Shown: positions 12,030 to 24,715 of the stretch, piece after piece
How the letters are laid out: each line of letters starts with the position of its first letter
Numbering within the stretch: position 1 is the stretch's first letter
From: Malachius bipustulatus
Lineage: Eukaryota; Arthropoda; Insecta; Coleoptera; Melyridae
Direction: 5' to 3'
Length of the DNA stretch: 64,000 nt
Assembly (NCBI GenBank): GCA_910589415.1
Contig: OU342631.1
Location: 4,526,001 to 4,590,000, forward strand
Notes under the pieces: generated by a model
What the model was told of the DNA's origin: nothing
Database searches by the model: none
Seen by the model: only the letters and a program-made list of their open reading frames with translations
Translations under genes and position numbers: made by a program

Positions 12030-13793
12030 TGGACTTACAAGGAATATTTTCTAAAAAAGTGGTTTTGTACCATGAGGGACATCGTTTGAACACAAAAACC
12101 GCCTGCACCCCTCGTTCCTCGCGAAGGAGTGGTAGTAGCTTTAAAAGTTGTAACGTACATTTCGTACGTACCGGCTAGATGCCGGTAACACAGAGACGAC
12201 GGCGGGCGCGCGCAGTTCGTGAGTGACGGTGGTTGTTAGTGCATCGACCAACTCGAGTCGTAACCTCGACTGTCAAGTTGTAATCAGTTGTGTTCATCTT
12301 CATACCGGCCCGTTCACCTTTCTTTTCTCTGCTGGAATTCGCGTGAAGAAGGTCGTTTTGGCAAACACCTGAATTTTCACCAAATGGCCTCGTGAACTTT
12401 CACGTTAAATATTATAAACATCGTCTGTGTTTTTGGCTTGCTTTTTTCCCTTGGAGCAAGTTTTCTAAAGGAGCAAGTTTTCCCTACTAGACCGACGGTT
12501 CATACCGGAGCACACTCTTCATACCTGAGACCACTTTGCCGATTGGACAACCTTTGTCTTCGTACCGACGTGCACTTGATCCAGGGGTACACATTGGTAG
12601 TACTGGAGCTGCTGATCTGACTCCCGCAGCAGCTGAATCAATAAATAGCAGCCGAACCTTGGCCACCCAGAGGCCCGGCTGAAAACCTTCCTCCTCGCAC
12701 AGGAGAGCCTACGAAGATAAAGTTTCACTGGTCCAATTTTACCACCCCTTTCATTCGGCTGATCTCAACGTTTTTATTATTGTTAACCATGCTCAAGAGT
12801 CTGTGATAATAACTGTGATTTTTTTTAAATAAAGAGTACCTGTTGTTCTGCTGACCCGCCTGTTATTTGTTGACCCTCTTAGACTGACAGCTCAACCCAC
12901 GACCCTTGTTGCCTCTTATTGGTCTCATGCTCTCAACGGTTATTTTCCCCCTCTAGGGTAAAATAATTCGTTTCAAAGTTTAAATTATAACTCATGTTTT
13001 TATTGCAAATTATTATTCAGCGACAAAAAATGCGTGAAATTTTACTAAAACATTTTCTGCTATTCACAGATGGCGCTGTAATAGAGAAAATTTGATTTTG
13101 TTCATTTCTCTTTACATCTCAAAAAGTAAGACCTCTGCGGGGTTTTGTTTGATTGGAAATATCGTTTAAACACGAAAACCGTCCTACATTCCTCATCCCT
13201 TACGGAGGAGTGGGGGTGTTTTAGGTATTTACCACAATTTTAAATTACAGCCTCTATTTTTTATTGAGAATTTCTATTCAATGAAATAACATGCACAAAC
13301 AATATTTCAGGTAAGTATTAGGCATTTTTTGTCGCCAAATACGAATTCGGAATAAAAAATAGGGGTTGCTATTTAAAATTTCGAAGTTGCCCCCACTCCT
13401 TCGCAAGAGATGTGGGTATAGGGTGGTTTTTGTGTTTAATCGATGCTCCCCATCGAACATAACCTCTTTTGTAAAAACATTTGTCTACGATTCTAGGTAA
13501 TGAGGAAAATGAACAAAATTTTCTCGATTACAGCGCCATCTATGAATAATAGCAGAAGATGTTTTAGTAAAATTTTTCGCTTTTTTTGTCGCTGAGTACC
13601 TATTTGCAATAAAGAATATTGTTTTAAAATCAAAATTTCAAAGTTGCACTCCCATGCAAGCAATGATAGGTGTAGCGGTTTTTATATTAATACGATGTCC
13701 TCATCGAACAAAACCACTTTTCTGAAAAAAAAAATTCGGAGAGTCCTTACGTTTCGAGATATTTGAATATTTCCGGTTATAAGAATCACGCTG
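12030..13793 (-). mobile_element. Composite fold-back repeat, MITE-like, interrupted by a solo LTR
   Basis: Modules recur here in both orientations. One module, read on plus at about 12050-12145 (GTGGTTTTGT ... GGAGTGG), reappears inverted at about 13625-13725. A related module appears at 13140-13215 and inverted at 13380-13460. The block with CAGCGCCATCT is found at about 13060-13085 and inverted at 13525-13550, each next to a TTTAGTAAAATTT stretch and GCGACAAAAAA. Read on minus, the right end begins CAGCGTGATTCTTATAACC after a TA at 13794-13795, a typical Tc1/mariner-type MITE terminus. The left terminus is not clear and may be truncated near 12030. The solo LTR at 12149-12975 lies inside one module. 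No coding capacity. Confidence 0.65.
12149..12975 (+). mobile_element. Probable solo LTR (827 bp)
   Basis: The segment begins TGTAACGTACATTTCG and ends TTCGTTTCA, so it has TG...CA termini. It is bracketed by a 4-bp direct repeat AAGT (12145-12148 and 12976-12979). Removing it leaves a continuous module of the surrounding fold-back repeat (compare 13230-13260), which supports a true insertion. It is richer in G and C than its host repeat, has an AATAAA at about 12829, and has no internal region or second LTR nearby. The 4-bp duplication fits a Ty3/Gypsy-type solo LTR. Family and orientation (taken from the AATAAA) are inferred. Confidence 0.55.
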
Positions 13794-13795
13794 TA

Positions 13796-14659
13796 TAGTA
13801 ACGAAAACAATTCGACGTAAAATATTCATAAGATCAATAACCGAGCAAAAACAACTTACCTCGATGACAGTATTGATCAGTATAGGTTGGTATTACTAGT
13901 TGGGACTTACCTAGAAATAAAGAAAAAAATCATTAGTTTGATTATACAGTATCAAATTAATGTACTAGTTAAGCTACGATTTTACACTGATGGGAAATGC
14001 ACTTGATATGAGCTATTCATAGTCACGTAAGCATTGCAGTATGTTATTATCGATAACGGGTGGAATTGAACCTCAAACACCCTGACCCACTCACGAAGAG
14101 GATAATGTCGACAGCGATCCGTGCAGCGAGCTGCTGGCTAACAGCCTGTAACGGCAATAAATCATTAGATGATTTATCCCGTGTATCCAACATGTCCTGG
14201 CACATCCTAAATCAGGATCAGGACGCCTGAGTCCCACTGCGTGACCGCAGAGAGTTCATATACGACATGCCTGGTCATAGACCACATAGTGGCGATAGAG
14301 GGCAGACAAAAGGGAAAGATTAGCACCTCAATAACAATATCAAACTGTATGTTATACCGTGAAGTGGGTATACTTTCAATAAAAAAAGAAATTGGTCTAC
14401 AAAAACGTATGTTCCAAGAGTGTACGTTTATCTAAAATATGTTTTCTCTTGCATTGGGGCACTTTTTTCCTTCGATGAATTTTGTATTAAGATAAGTCCA
14501 CTACAAATAAATAAATAAATAAAAAGAAAATGCTAAGCTAAAATTTTTCCTTTCATAATATAACCTGAACGATGATTTTTGAGGTTACTTTGGTACACTC
14601 TAGTATTTCGCCCACTTATAGGATACATTGGAAATTAATATTCGATTACTATACTTCAT
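13796..14659. other. Non-coding stretch with a possible decayed SINE and an AAAT tail
   Basis: No gene. Read on minus, about 14050-14130 contains GGTTCAATTCC, which resembles the Pol III B box of tRNA-derived SINEs, but I cannot assemble a convincing A box or T-arm. An (AAAT)n run at 14505-14522 ends an unrecognised stretch and may be the 3' tail of a decayed plus-strand LINE or SINE. Confidence 0.35.
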
Positions 14660-14663
14660 TTAA

Positions 14664-15864
14664 TAACTAGGAGGAGTAAATTTAAATAAACCGCCAAAAA
14701 AAGATGCTTCTCATTGGTCAATTCATAGGCAAAATTACACCCAGCAAAACTTGTACAGGAAATTGAATCTATGCAACGCTCAACACTACATATACGCTTG
14801 TTTTTTTATTGTTGTGTCATTATTGTTTACAATGTCAGCGTCGAATGTGACACATCAGTTTTATAATCAGTTATTTCCAAAACCCTATAAGTTGTTCTAA
14901 ATAAGTTCTTTAAAAGTTATTTCAAAACCAAATAAGTTCTTTTTGAAGCCCATTCAGTTCTTTTTAGAGAACAGATATCCTTTTCAGAATTTTGAAATTA
15001 TTTTTGGCTTTCCATTTTCATCCTGCAAACGGTTTCAAGTGCCATTATGGATAATCCTACATCAAGTACAAGTGAGAGGATGTCTCCTCCAAAGAAACAG
15101 GAAGAAAAGAGTGTCACCTACAAGATTTTGGAAAAACTACTCTATAGGTATATGCGTACTTCACCAATAATTGAAGAACATATTCCAATCGAACAAGGTG
15201 TGGATTTAGACCAAACAGGGACTGCTGTATGTGATAAAGTTAGTTTCAACAACACACTTTGAATCTGGTCCTACAAAAACTTAAAAATGCTGTTTATAAT
15301 ACTGTTTGAAAAAATTGACTTATCCACAAATTATATATTATTAAAATAAATGTAAAATAAAAACTTTATCTACGATGTTATGTGTTATATAATACATACA
15401 TAAAATATAGACATAAACATACTTCCTTCCTATATAGAAATTTTCCTAAAATTCGGAGTGAAGTATTCTCCACCAGAACCAAAATATATTTATATGTACA
15501 TTAAATTTGTCACATAAGAAGTATTGTCTAAAATAAAGTACTTTCAATCAATTTAATATGAATGTTAATAATTATTATCCTTAATATTCTTCGAAATATC
15601 TATAAATTATTCAATTTCATTCTATTTATATCCAGAAAATTATTCAGCACTATAATACTGATATATTATGCAAATCACAATGATTTGTGTTACTGCTGTA
15701 GAGTCTCTCCTGAAAAGTAGACTTCCTACACCGAAAACAAGTCCTATCTTCCTTATTAATAATTATTGCTTTAATTCAAATTTGCCGCCAAAAAAAATCT
15801 GGTGATTTAATCTGGTGACTTTTAGTGGTGTAAATGATACTTTGCAGTTTACTCCTCCTAGTTA
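14664..15864. mobile_element. 1.2-kb TIR element, no transposase (TA or TTAA flanks)
   Basis: Terminal inverted repeats TAACTAGGAGGAGTAAA lie at 14664-14680 and, inverted, at 15848-15864, both directly abutting TTAA (14660-14663, 15865-15868). The flanks could be read as a TTAA duplication (piggyBac-like) or as TA plus a slightly longer TIR (Tc1/mariner-like); the sequence alone does not decide. A CCGCCAAAAAAA motif near each end is in the same orientation, not inverted. Inside is a 71-codon frame at 15047-15262 (MDNPTSSTSERMSPPKKQEE...), unrecognised, which might be a transposase scrap or captured sequence. Otherwise AT-rich. Confidence 0.65.
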
Positions 15865-15868
15865 TTAA

Positions 15869-16379
15869 ATGAGATATAGAATGGCAAGAGAAGCGACAAA
15901 AAATTTGGTCCAAGCAGCATTTTTTCTGATCTCCTTGCGAAATTACGAAATTAATCGTGGAAATAGTAAAATCAACTCAAATAAATTAGTCAGTTCGAGA
16001 AAAATGTACTGTAATAATAATTTATCCACGAGAAAATGGAACTAAGATTTCTACATAATCAAATGAAACAGTTCAGCATTGTAATAAGTGATATCTAGTA
16101 GCACTTCTTCGAAATTAAGAAAAGTAGGTAAACATCAGTTTGTGAGAAGAGGGAACTCACGATTATACGTGGCTCCAGTCAGAAGTCTGCAGATATGATA
16201 AATCAGAACCAGCAGACTGCTAACGAACCGTCACAGAAAGTTAAAAGAGATATACCTAGGAGAGTTGTAAGATAAAAATTATGAAGATTCAACTGATAAT
16301 CAACTTGAATTGGTGCAAGTGCAGGACTAAAGACAATGGAATAAATAAAATAGAATCGATGAGGTTATAAATCTGCCAA
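15869..16379. other. Non-coding stretch
   Basis: No gene or repeat recognised between the TIR element and the tail of the minus-strand LINE. Confidence 0.5.
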
Positions 16380-17215
16380 ATCAATTTATTTATTTATTTA
16401 TTTGCAAGGTTTGCAAGAGGTGCACAAAAAAGTACCGATTATGATAAGGTATACAGAAAAACAAGATAAGTAAGCAAAATTATAGTTTGCAAAGAGTACC
16501 ATACAATATGCCTATAAGGAAAAGTTATAAAAGTGATGAACACTAAGTACCGTTGCTAAGACTAATTGATGTCGGACGAAATTACCATCTCAATTGCTTT
16601 TCCGAAGAAGTGAAAATATCGATCGATTGCAGCTATAGTGAATTGCGTAAGCTGTACATCTGGTGCCTAGGAAAACTCAAAAAAAGCAGGCGCGTTCTGG
16701 GTACATAGATAAAGAAGTGGTTCTGGTTCCGAATACTGTGAAGTGAGAGCCCTAAGAAGTGAGAGGAGATCAGGGAAATCACCACGGGAGGTAACGAGCT
16801 CCGTCAGAAAGGCAATGAGAAGAAAATTACGTACTTCCGGATAGAATCCATCTAGCCTATAAGACAGACATTTTAAAATTGTAAAAATCATCCACGCAAT
16901 GGGGTGACCATGCAACAGCGGGTTATTCTAAACGGGGTCTGACCAAGGAGTTGAAGAAGGATGTTAATGTGTCACCTTGAGTGAAGTTGCTGCAGCAGTT
17001 TCCCTTTCATGTGAACCAAATAAAAGGGAAGCGTTAAACAGGACTCTCCAACCTACAACCAATCTTATTTGAAAAGGAATGGGGCTCGTACTACGGTTAT
17101 ATGTATGTATCCACTTGGAGATGTTGATTTTTGAATTGTTATTCCGACACCATTCATGAAATACGTCCAAGTTCATTTGCAGAATATCAGCATCATGTTC
17201 GGAGTGTATGTCCAA
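16380..17215 (-). pseudogene. Decayed Jockey-like LINE, 3' part of reverse transcriptase ORF
   Basis: On the minus strand, from about 17215, the translation reads DADILQMNLDVFHEWCRNNN followed by a KINISK-type segment and NRSTSPIPF. This is the post-YADD region of Jockey/CR1-type reverse transcriptases (leader aspartate, EWC, LNVSK). Downstream in shifting frames come LVRPRLE and a WSPH segment, matching the usual LVRPHLEY..VWSP motif. Stops and frameshifts interrupt it, so it is dead. The element ends at an (AAAT)n tail (plus-strand ATTT repeats, about 16383-16403), as expected for a LINE 3' end. The 5' end is truncated; the N-terminal RT and endonuclease are absent. Confidence 0.7.
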
Positions 17216-20200
17216 ATTTAGTGCAAGTTAAAAAATTTAAAAAAAAAGCACTAAAATTAACACGTCAAGACGCCCGTAAAATACGTCATTAAGCCGTGAA
17301 ACCAAAAAGTTTCAAACCACAATAAGAACATTTCAATACGATTGAAAAAGCCCATCAAAAAACATAGAAATACGGCGATTAGATAATAGAAGATATTATG
17401 ATCAGCGATAACGACCGTCAATAGCGACGACGAGCGAAGCAGAACGCCTCCACATCTGTTTCCTAGCACACTAGTGAACTAAACTGTGTGCAGCAACTCC
17501 TTGACAATCTGATTTCTGTGACTGATGTGTGGAGTCGATAGGGGTTCCCACCCCTATCAGTGAGTCCACTGAGATTTTGGACCTCCTTGCTTGACGTACT
17601 GAGACAGCAAGGTGCGTCCAATCCACCCGAATGGAATGATGCACCGAACCTACAGGAATCTTACCCTATGAATGATACCTCTGGAACTCATGTTCGTTGA
17701 AGATTCCTGAATATGCCAAGGCTTCATGTGGCGAGTCGGTCGAGTGTTTAATTTATTTTTTGTGTTTTTTTGGTCTAGACTGAATTTTCCGGATGTCGCA
17801 GTGAACTCCACGGAGGATCGGATAATATTTATTCGTTTCAGATCATAGAATGGCATCAGAAAAACGAAGTCGTCTCAGATCTAAAAATAGTTCGAGAGTT
17901 ACTAGTATTTTCTCGCGACCAGCAATGAATCGTCGTTCACCGATAACGCTCTAATACTGATAAATATTAGTGATAAATACTGCTGAGTATTTCAAATTCT
18001 GTTCCAATTATCCTACTTTCAATAAAATCAATGTTCGAAGACTCTCCAGTCCATGGTAAAAATACACTAGCGAGAGCCAGTTCGTTCTTTGTGGAAATGA
18101 GATGGATGAACTGAGAATATCTCAAGCGCAAAAACAGCAGATAGTCGTTTTGTTGCGAATAAAAATCCCGTGATTTGAACCTGCTAGAACGACAAATCTG
18201 GCGTTTCATAATAGATACCTAACTCGCGTTCCCTGGAACGGCGCCAGTCATTATGCCGCCTTCTTGCAGATCGATAGCGCTGGTAAGAACTCGCTAGCAA
18301 GCAATACATCATCCACACATATGTCTTCCGGATGATAGGTGCTGGCAGGAGACAGGGAAACCGTAAGTTCATATTCAGGATGTGCTTTTTTTAGAAAGCA
18401 CAATAGGAAATTAGAGCGTAGGGGGGAGTGTTCTGAAGAGCTGAAATGTAGAGGAGAAGGCAAAGGTTAACAGCGTGCTAACGGTCCGTTGACAACCTGG
18501 AAACCAGGTCGGGTTCTGCCCTCAAGCGTTCTGCTGTTCGGATTTAATTTGCCTTTAAGCCGCATAAATACCGGCTCTGTACCACCTGGAACATGACCAA
18601 CGTTCTATCTCTTTTGACTCCACAAAATTAGAGGCAAGTAAATTGTTACACTTTTATATAATTTGGAAAGGTCTTTTGCGTGCACTTGTCTTCTTCACAT
18701 AAGAGAATCGTTATAATGTTTAGTATTATTAAAGCTGCGAAATGTGGAAACATCAACTTCATTACGATTAAAATTTGACGAGTCTGTGTAGAGGAGGATA
18801 ATACAAAAACATCAAACAAAAATGATTTGGACACATCTCGCTTTGTGTTTGAACATCAAGCAGATATTAACTCATTATTCGCATGGATTTCCGACATAGG
18901 CGATAGCGGTTCGAAGTAAACCCCTTATTCCCTAATAATGATAACAATAACACGGGAGCATGTCTTCATTATAATCTAGGGCGATGGCCGCAGCAGGTCG
19001 ACCCTCGTCAAGAACTCGAGACAGCAACCAAACCTCGCAGACTGAGGCTGTTATTAGCTGATGCTGGTCCGACACTTACGCCTTTTCCACAGAATCTAGC
19101 AAGTGGTAGCAGGAACGTTTTCTCTCTGGGGAGTGCATTGTATAAACCAACGAAACTGACTTACCATGGTTAACGAAACAGTGAGATATTCTCATATAAA
19201 AATCTTGAATTCTTGGAGCTATTGAATGAATTATGCATCCAGATCAGAATCGCAATTTATTCCGCCAAATTATACCCAGAACACGACTGAAACCGTAAGG
19301 GAAGACCGAGTAGAGAGGACATCAAGCCTGTCCCTCTTATTCTGTCACAGCGGCTGCTCACGTTTTATTATCGCATAATTTTTAAAAGTCGTATCAATTT
19401 GAATTTGCATATTTTAATATTCCCTTGGTTTGTTATTCGACGTGGATTGAATCTGAAGAACTCGGAAATGCTTTCAGATGCCGAAACTCAGGCAACCATC
19501 CTCGCTTAAGGAGGGAACCTCTTCGAGAAGATACAACTGGAATCCTGCAATCAGGGGAAGCCAGAAATTTACGAGAGACACCGAAGGTATGAACCACATC
19601 ATCCCTTCTGCATGGAAATAATGAAACATTAGAAACAGTATATTCGCACGTGTTTCGTTGTTATTCGAAACCACAGGGATATTAAAAGTATAAATTTTCT
19701 GAAAAGATCATTTAAATGAGCACAAAAAGGGAAATAATTATTTGGGCATCAAATTATTCAGTCATGTTATATTATTTATTACGTAGGTTTTGCATTCAAT
19801 TATTACACCGGATAATGACACTTTCGTGCTCTGCGTAAAAGCATCAAGTCTCAAGCCATCCCCTTTATTAATTTTAATTTTTTTTTCATATAAAAGGTAA
19901 TTTTAAATGTTCCAAGAAGACTTTTCGAAACGCAAAATAAAATTCAGATGTCAATCCAAGAGATTCTCGACCTCGTTATTAAGTTACGAAATTATCAAAC
20001 GTTGCTTCTAAACAATTAAACAATCTAAATTACCAGCCGGATATTAAACCGTAAATGACGGAAAGACGCCGCTGAGATCCAAGGGAGGATATAGGACCGG
20101 TTATTAGAAATGTGGGAACACTGATACCTACCTATCTAAAATTAGAGGTATCTTGAGTCTAATTTCAGATCGCAATAATGTTCCGTGAAAATTAGCAAAC

Positions 20201-23200
20201 TTATCACCCATCGAGGTGATGGAAACAAGACAGCTACAGTTTAGGTTTAGGGTTTAATTCAGCATAGAAAGATCGCGTGGCCGTTTGATAATAATAATTT
20301 ACAAGCTCACACCAATTCTCCTTGCTTTGATAACCAATAAATCATCTCCCTTTCATCTCATAAATACAGCACAGGAGAGATCATAAATCAAGCTGCAAGC
20401 TCAATGACGCTGGAAGCTGGAATCGAATCCTTCATCTTGTTTCTAACCACTCTCGGTGACCATCGTTTGTTTCTCATCCGTTCGAATTCGTCTGGAATAT
20501 GAGCAAACTTATAAGATGGCAGGAAGACAGAGCTCCGCGTTTGTGCGGGATAATTCGCCTCTCCAGGATTCATGACAAAGAGACGGCAGTTAAAGCAAGG
20601 CTCACTGATCGACACACACCGCCTCGAGATCTCCAAACAGCCGGTTCGAGCTTCCTCCAGACCTAAGCAAGTTAAATTAGCCGTAGCCAAGTCACTGGCA
20701 ACTCTCACAAAGGGCTTTCGCCCGTCATCCAAGCCACTTCGTCTACATCATTGCAGCTACTTCAACCATTACTTAACTATTCGTTTCTTCGCTCTATTCG
20801 CGTTTCAGTCTAACGTATTCTCTCATCTGTAATCCACGCGAATAATAGTTCCTCTAAAATCCCTTGCTTTATTGAAGAGCGGGTATCACATTTTAAAGTT
20901 TAATCATACGAAAAACGATATGTAATATGTATTCTATATAGACTTTAGGTATCTAAAAGATCTAACACCTAAATGGCATGATTCAGACTTTTCACTGAAA
21001 AAGATTTATACTTTTTTTTACATTGCAGCGGTGTCGGCGATGAGTATCAATACATCATCCGATGTAGACAGACATCGTCAAGCAGCCGCCTTTTAGCTCA
21101 AATAAAACTATGAAGCATGGGGTTGTCGAATTGGCCTCTAATAGGTTCAGTTTGAGTGAAAGGGGAAATAGACAGATCAATTACCTCTCCAATGCATTTC
21201 CCCAGACCCAGACGGAAGGTGCAAGGGAAGTTTACGAGGTTTAAGGTCTAGCATGTTGAACGTAAGGGAGGCTGAATCGACCTTAGGGTGGGCTGTAACT
21301 TGCGGGGCAACTGATGTTTACCTTCATGAATAATTAATTTCACATAGGTAGCTACTGGATTATCAAGTCGAAACTTTATAGCTAAACAATATACAATTAT
21401 TTCGTGAGTTTAGACACTGATCCGGTTACTATAAATAAATGTTAAGTCATACATTTTAAGGTAGAAGAGAGGGCCGTAAAGAAGGGAAGGGGAGCAGGGT
21501 TGTGAGAGCTCACTAGAAACAGAATACGAGCTTCAGAGTGTAGATTCATTAGACTAAATGAGAGATAGTTGAGTAGATATAAGTGCGTATTAAGGTTAAA
21601 GTACGCCTCTTGTGTTACCCCAGCTGGAATTAGATAATGAAGTATAAATGTTTAGTTTTCCCTCTAGTTGAATAATTAATTAGCGGTGGATGACGGTAGT
21701 GAATATGGGTGAAGAGACGAATCTAGGTTTTGGCTACAGCGGGTTAGTACCTACCTACGTAATATAATGAGACGTAATAGGTAGGTAGGTAAATAAATTT
21801 AATTTACCTTAGTTCAAATTTATATCTTTGTTTGTGATTCTGAAGCTTTTTAGATCAAAAGTTGTTACAATCTGTTTATTGTACCCAATATTTAAACTAA
21901 AAACTAAAATAGTAAACAGTGTTTGAAAAGGAATCCTTTTGGAGTAGGCCCTGACAGCAAATATGTTTGTCTTAACTTAATGTACTTTTTACAACTGACA
22001 GCTCTTGATTTTGTTATGTTATGAGGTCTATTTATAATTCTATTACAAAATTACAGAATTGTCAAAACAGTCAAGAAAGTTAATAAAATAGGTAGGTATC
22101 TAACTAGTCATTTTATTAACATTTTTATAAAATAGTTAAATAAAATTATTATTAACTAATTTACGAGAAAGTGACTTCCACCCATCTAAACAATATTATG
22201 CGGTATCTCTACTAGAGGACTTTGTAATAATAGAGGATGTATTGTTTATCTCAATGAGTTTACTCCACTCGACTTCTTCGTTAATCAGTCTTTCAAGTCC
22301 TTGATGTAAATGCATAAAAACAAATCAAATTTAAGCTTAAAGGATCTGGCTGGCGATGTTACACTAAATCGGACGCTTTGGAAGTATTTAACTGCAAAAC
22401 AGGCCTTAGTTTACTGAAAACTGCTTCGGATTTTGGAAAACCATTGGCCAAATTTTTACCAGCAAGGGATGTCTTGGAGTAAGGATACTTTCACTTGTAT
22501 ATCACTCGTCAGGAAAATAGTGAGCACCTTTCTTAAGCAGCTTGTAAGGAGGTTCAACTATACAAGTATACATGATCCCACTAGGTCTGATCACAAACAA
22601 AACATACTATGATAAATTTCCATAACATTTCTAGCGACTTAAACTTTGTCTTCAGGACACTTTTGAAACCTGCCAATTAACTGACTTCCCGATATTTCCC
22701 CTGTTGTTCGATGCAACATATCCTTTAATTTGTTTAATTTCGAGGGGCTACCACACCAACATTCAACTATAAAACTTTTTTGCCCAAATTAAACTAATGT
22801 AAGTAAGTCACATAAATATTGTTACCCTATTATGAAGTTAAAGGTCCTTGACCATTGAAATGACATTGACAATATGTAAACATCATTTTGTGTACCGGAG
22901 CGGGTTCGCTAACCGTACAACCGGATCAGAAGTTAGGATATTCCAGAGTAGCATGTACGCTACTCGGTGCAACAACCCGTGTGCGACAACCCGTGTGCAA
23001 CAACACTGTTTCGGAGTAATATTTGTCGCATACGTCTACTGAAGGATGTATTAGATGTACTAAAGAAAGTTATAGATGATATAACGATCATTTGAGGCTA
23101 ACTACTCGCAGTAAAATTATAGTTATTTTGAACTAATAACAGTTACAGTAAGTAACGATGACTACGTATCACATTCATAGAAAGTCCAATAAACTAGTCT

Positions 23201-23681
23201 ACTGTTGTTATTAATATTAAATACCTCGTATATTCGACGTATCAAAATTAAGTACGAACATCACCCGCAATTTCCACGGTCAACCGAGGAAGTGTTACGA
23301 GATGAACACCCGATATAATCAGTGATTTAATAACGAATAAATCACGATGAAATTTAAACAGGAACTCCTCTCGTGATATTATCCTTTCAATAAGCAGGTA
23401 CTACTTGTAGCACCCCTTTTTGGGGACACTTACATTTGATTTGTCTTTTTGATTAATTCTCAGGGAGGTTCTTTTGAGGATTACTTTGCATCAATTAAGG
23501 GAAGAGTTAATTAATAATACTTCGCTATAATATTATATTATGACATAAAAAGAAAACAATTACAAATTTGTCACCCACAAATTATAACTTAAATTCTAGA
23601 ATGAAATCAATAAAGCTCAATACGGTTAAAGACTCACGGTACCATCCAAGGTTGGGGCTCTTGACTGTCACGTTATAATTA
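17216..23681. other. Long non-coding stretch
   Basis: No gene I can support. The longest frame, 114 codons on minus at 20388-20732, overlaps a plus-strand frame at 20572-20832; both sit in a patch of more balanced composition and neither resembles a known domain. A short inverted repeat of TACCTACCTA / TAGGTAGGTA lies at about 21751-21793. A 15-base motif with the core CAACCCGTGTGC is repeated in tandem near 22972-23003. A decayed protein-like patch around 22340-22500 is not identifiable. Confidence 0.5.
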
Positions 23682-23818
23682 TTGTTAAACTGAAGAATAT
23701 ATGCTGCTTTACAATTCTTGATAACTGACGATGAAGACTGTAGATTCGGTTGTTAAACTGAAGAATATTATGCTGTTTTACAATTCTTGATAACTGACGA
23801 TGAGGACTATAGATTCGG
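23682..23818. repeat. 68-bp tandem duplication
   Basis: Two head-to-tail copies (23682-23749, 23750-23818) beginning TTGTTAAACTGAAGAATAT and ending TAGATTCGG, differing by a few bases. They are followed at about 23862-23930 by another tandem pair of about 31 bp containing AACACTCTGTATAT. Recent local duplication; no coding signal. Confidence 0.85.
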
Positions 23819-23935
23819 CACGAAGTATACCTAATTATACTGCTTGGTACACTTATCAATTATTATCAATATTAACACTCTGTATATTTATTATCAAAAT
23901 TAACACTCTGTATATTATTTATTCCGGCAACCTTT

Positions 23936-24715
23936 TCCTGTTGACCGGACCTTAACACCACAGATACACGCAGGAGACACCGATCTGCCTCTCTTGCAGG
24001 AAAGGGTCTACACACCGTCGTCGAGCACCGCTAGTACCCGACTCCTCTTCACAATAGTGGAAATTCGCACTTCCCTTACATCATCCAGCTTCGTGGTGGT
24101 CCTTTTCTTCGTTTCACCCCCACCTCACATAATTCACTCTTAGTCTATAGGTACAATATCCGTGTCCAAATCATTGGCGTGCTTCATACTGTTTATTACC
24201 ATGGGGTATACAACTTGAATTCTTACCTTGTAGCAAATAAGTGTGGTTTTAGTTGGAAATCATGAATTTTTCTACATTTTCGGGTAAAAATTTAAACAAT
24301 AGTTTAGTTCATAAAGCGTCGACCTAGTGGCAGCCATGCATCTTTCTGTCCACGCAAAATTGTGTCATGTTGAAGCTTTAAAACGATGTCGGAAAATTTC
24401 AAACCTCTTATTTCGGAACAAATTTTCTCATTGACTAGCATGACCATAAATGTTCATCGGAGGCAACCTTATAAACACGGATTTAGAAAAAAACAGTTTC
24501 AAAAAAGACGAAACTCGACTTGGTGATTGGACTGAAGTTCGTATCTTTAAGTTGCATTATCCCGGCTCGGAGGTCGTGATAGTTTATTGAATTATGGTTT
24601 TTCTAGCTGTTGTCTGAACGGAAGATTCGTATCGGAAATCGTTAGAATTGTATTAGCCCATGAGTGTTTGAATTTTTCAAGTTCCGATTTGAATTTGGTG
24701 GACTTATGGACTTTG
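23936..24715. other. Non-coding stretch with a C-rich patch
   Basis: From 23936 to about 24130 the plus strand is C- and T-rich, unlike its AT-rich surroundings, and could be a fragment of another LTR element. No frame or domain is recognisable. Confidence 0.4.

Noticed and set aside
14050..14130. Possible third tRNA-derived SINE (B-box GGTTCAATTCC on minus)
   Set aside because: No convincing A box, T-arm pairing only partial, no target duplication found; kept only as a note in the region entry.
20238..20256. TTTAGGTTTAGGGTTTA, resembling a telomeric repeat
   Set aside because: Two units only, expected by chance in AT-rich DNA.
20388..20832. Overlapping 114-codon (minus) and 86-codon (plus) frames
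   Set aside because: Both strands are open because the patch is relatively poor in T/A-rich stop codons. Neither resembles a known protein.
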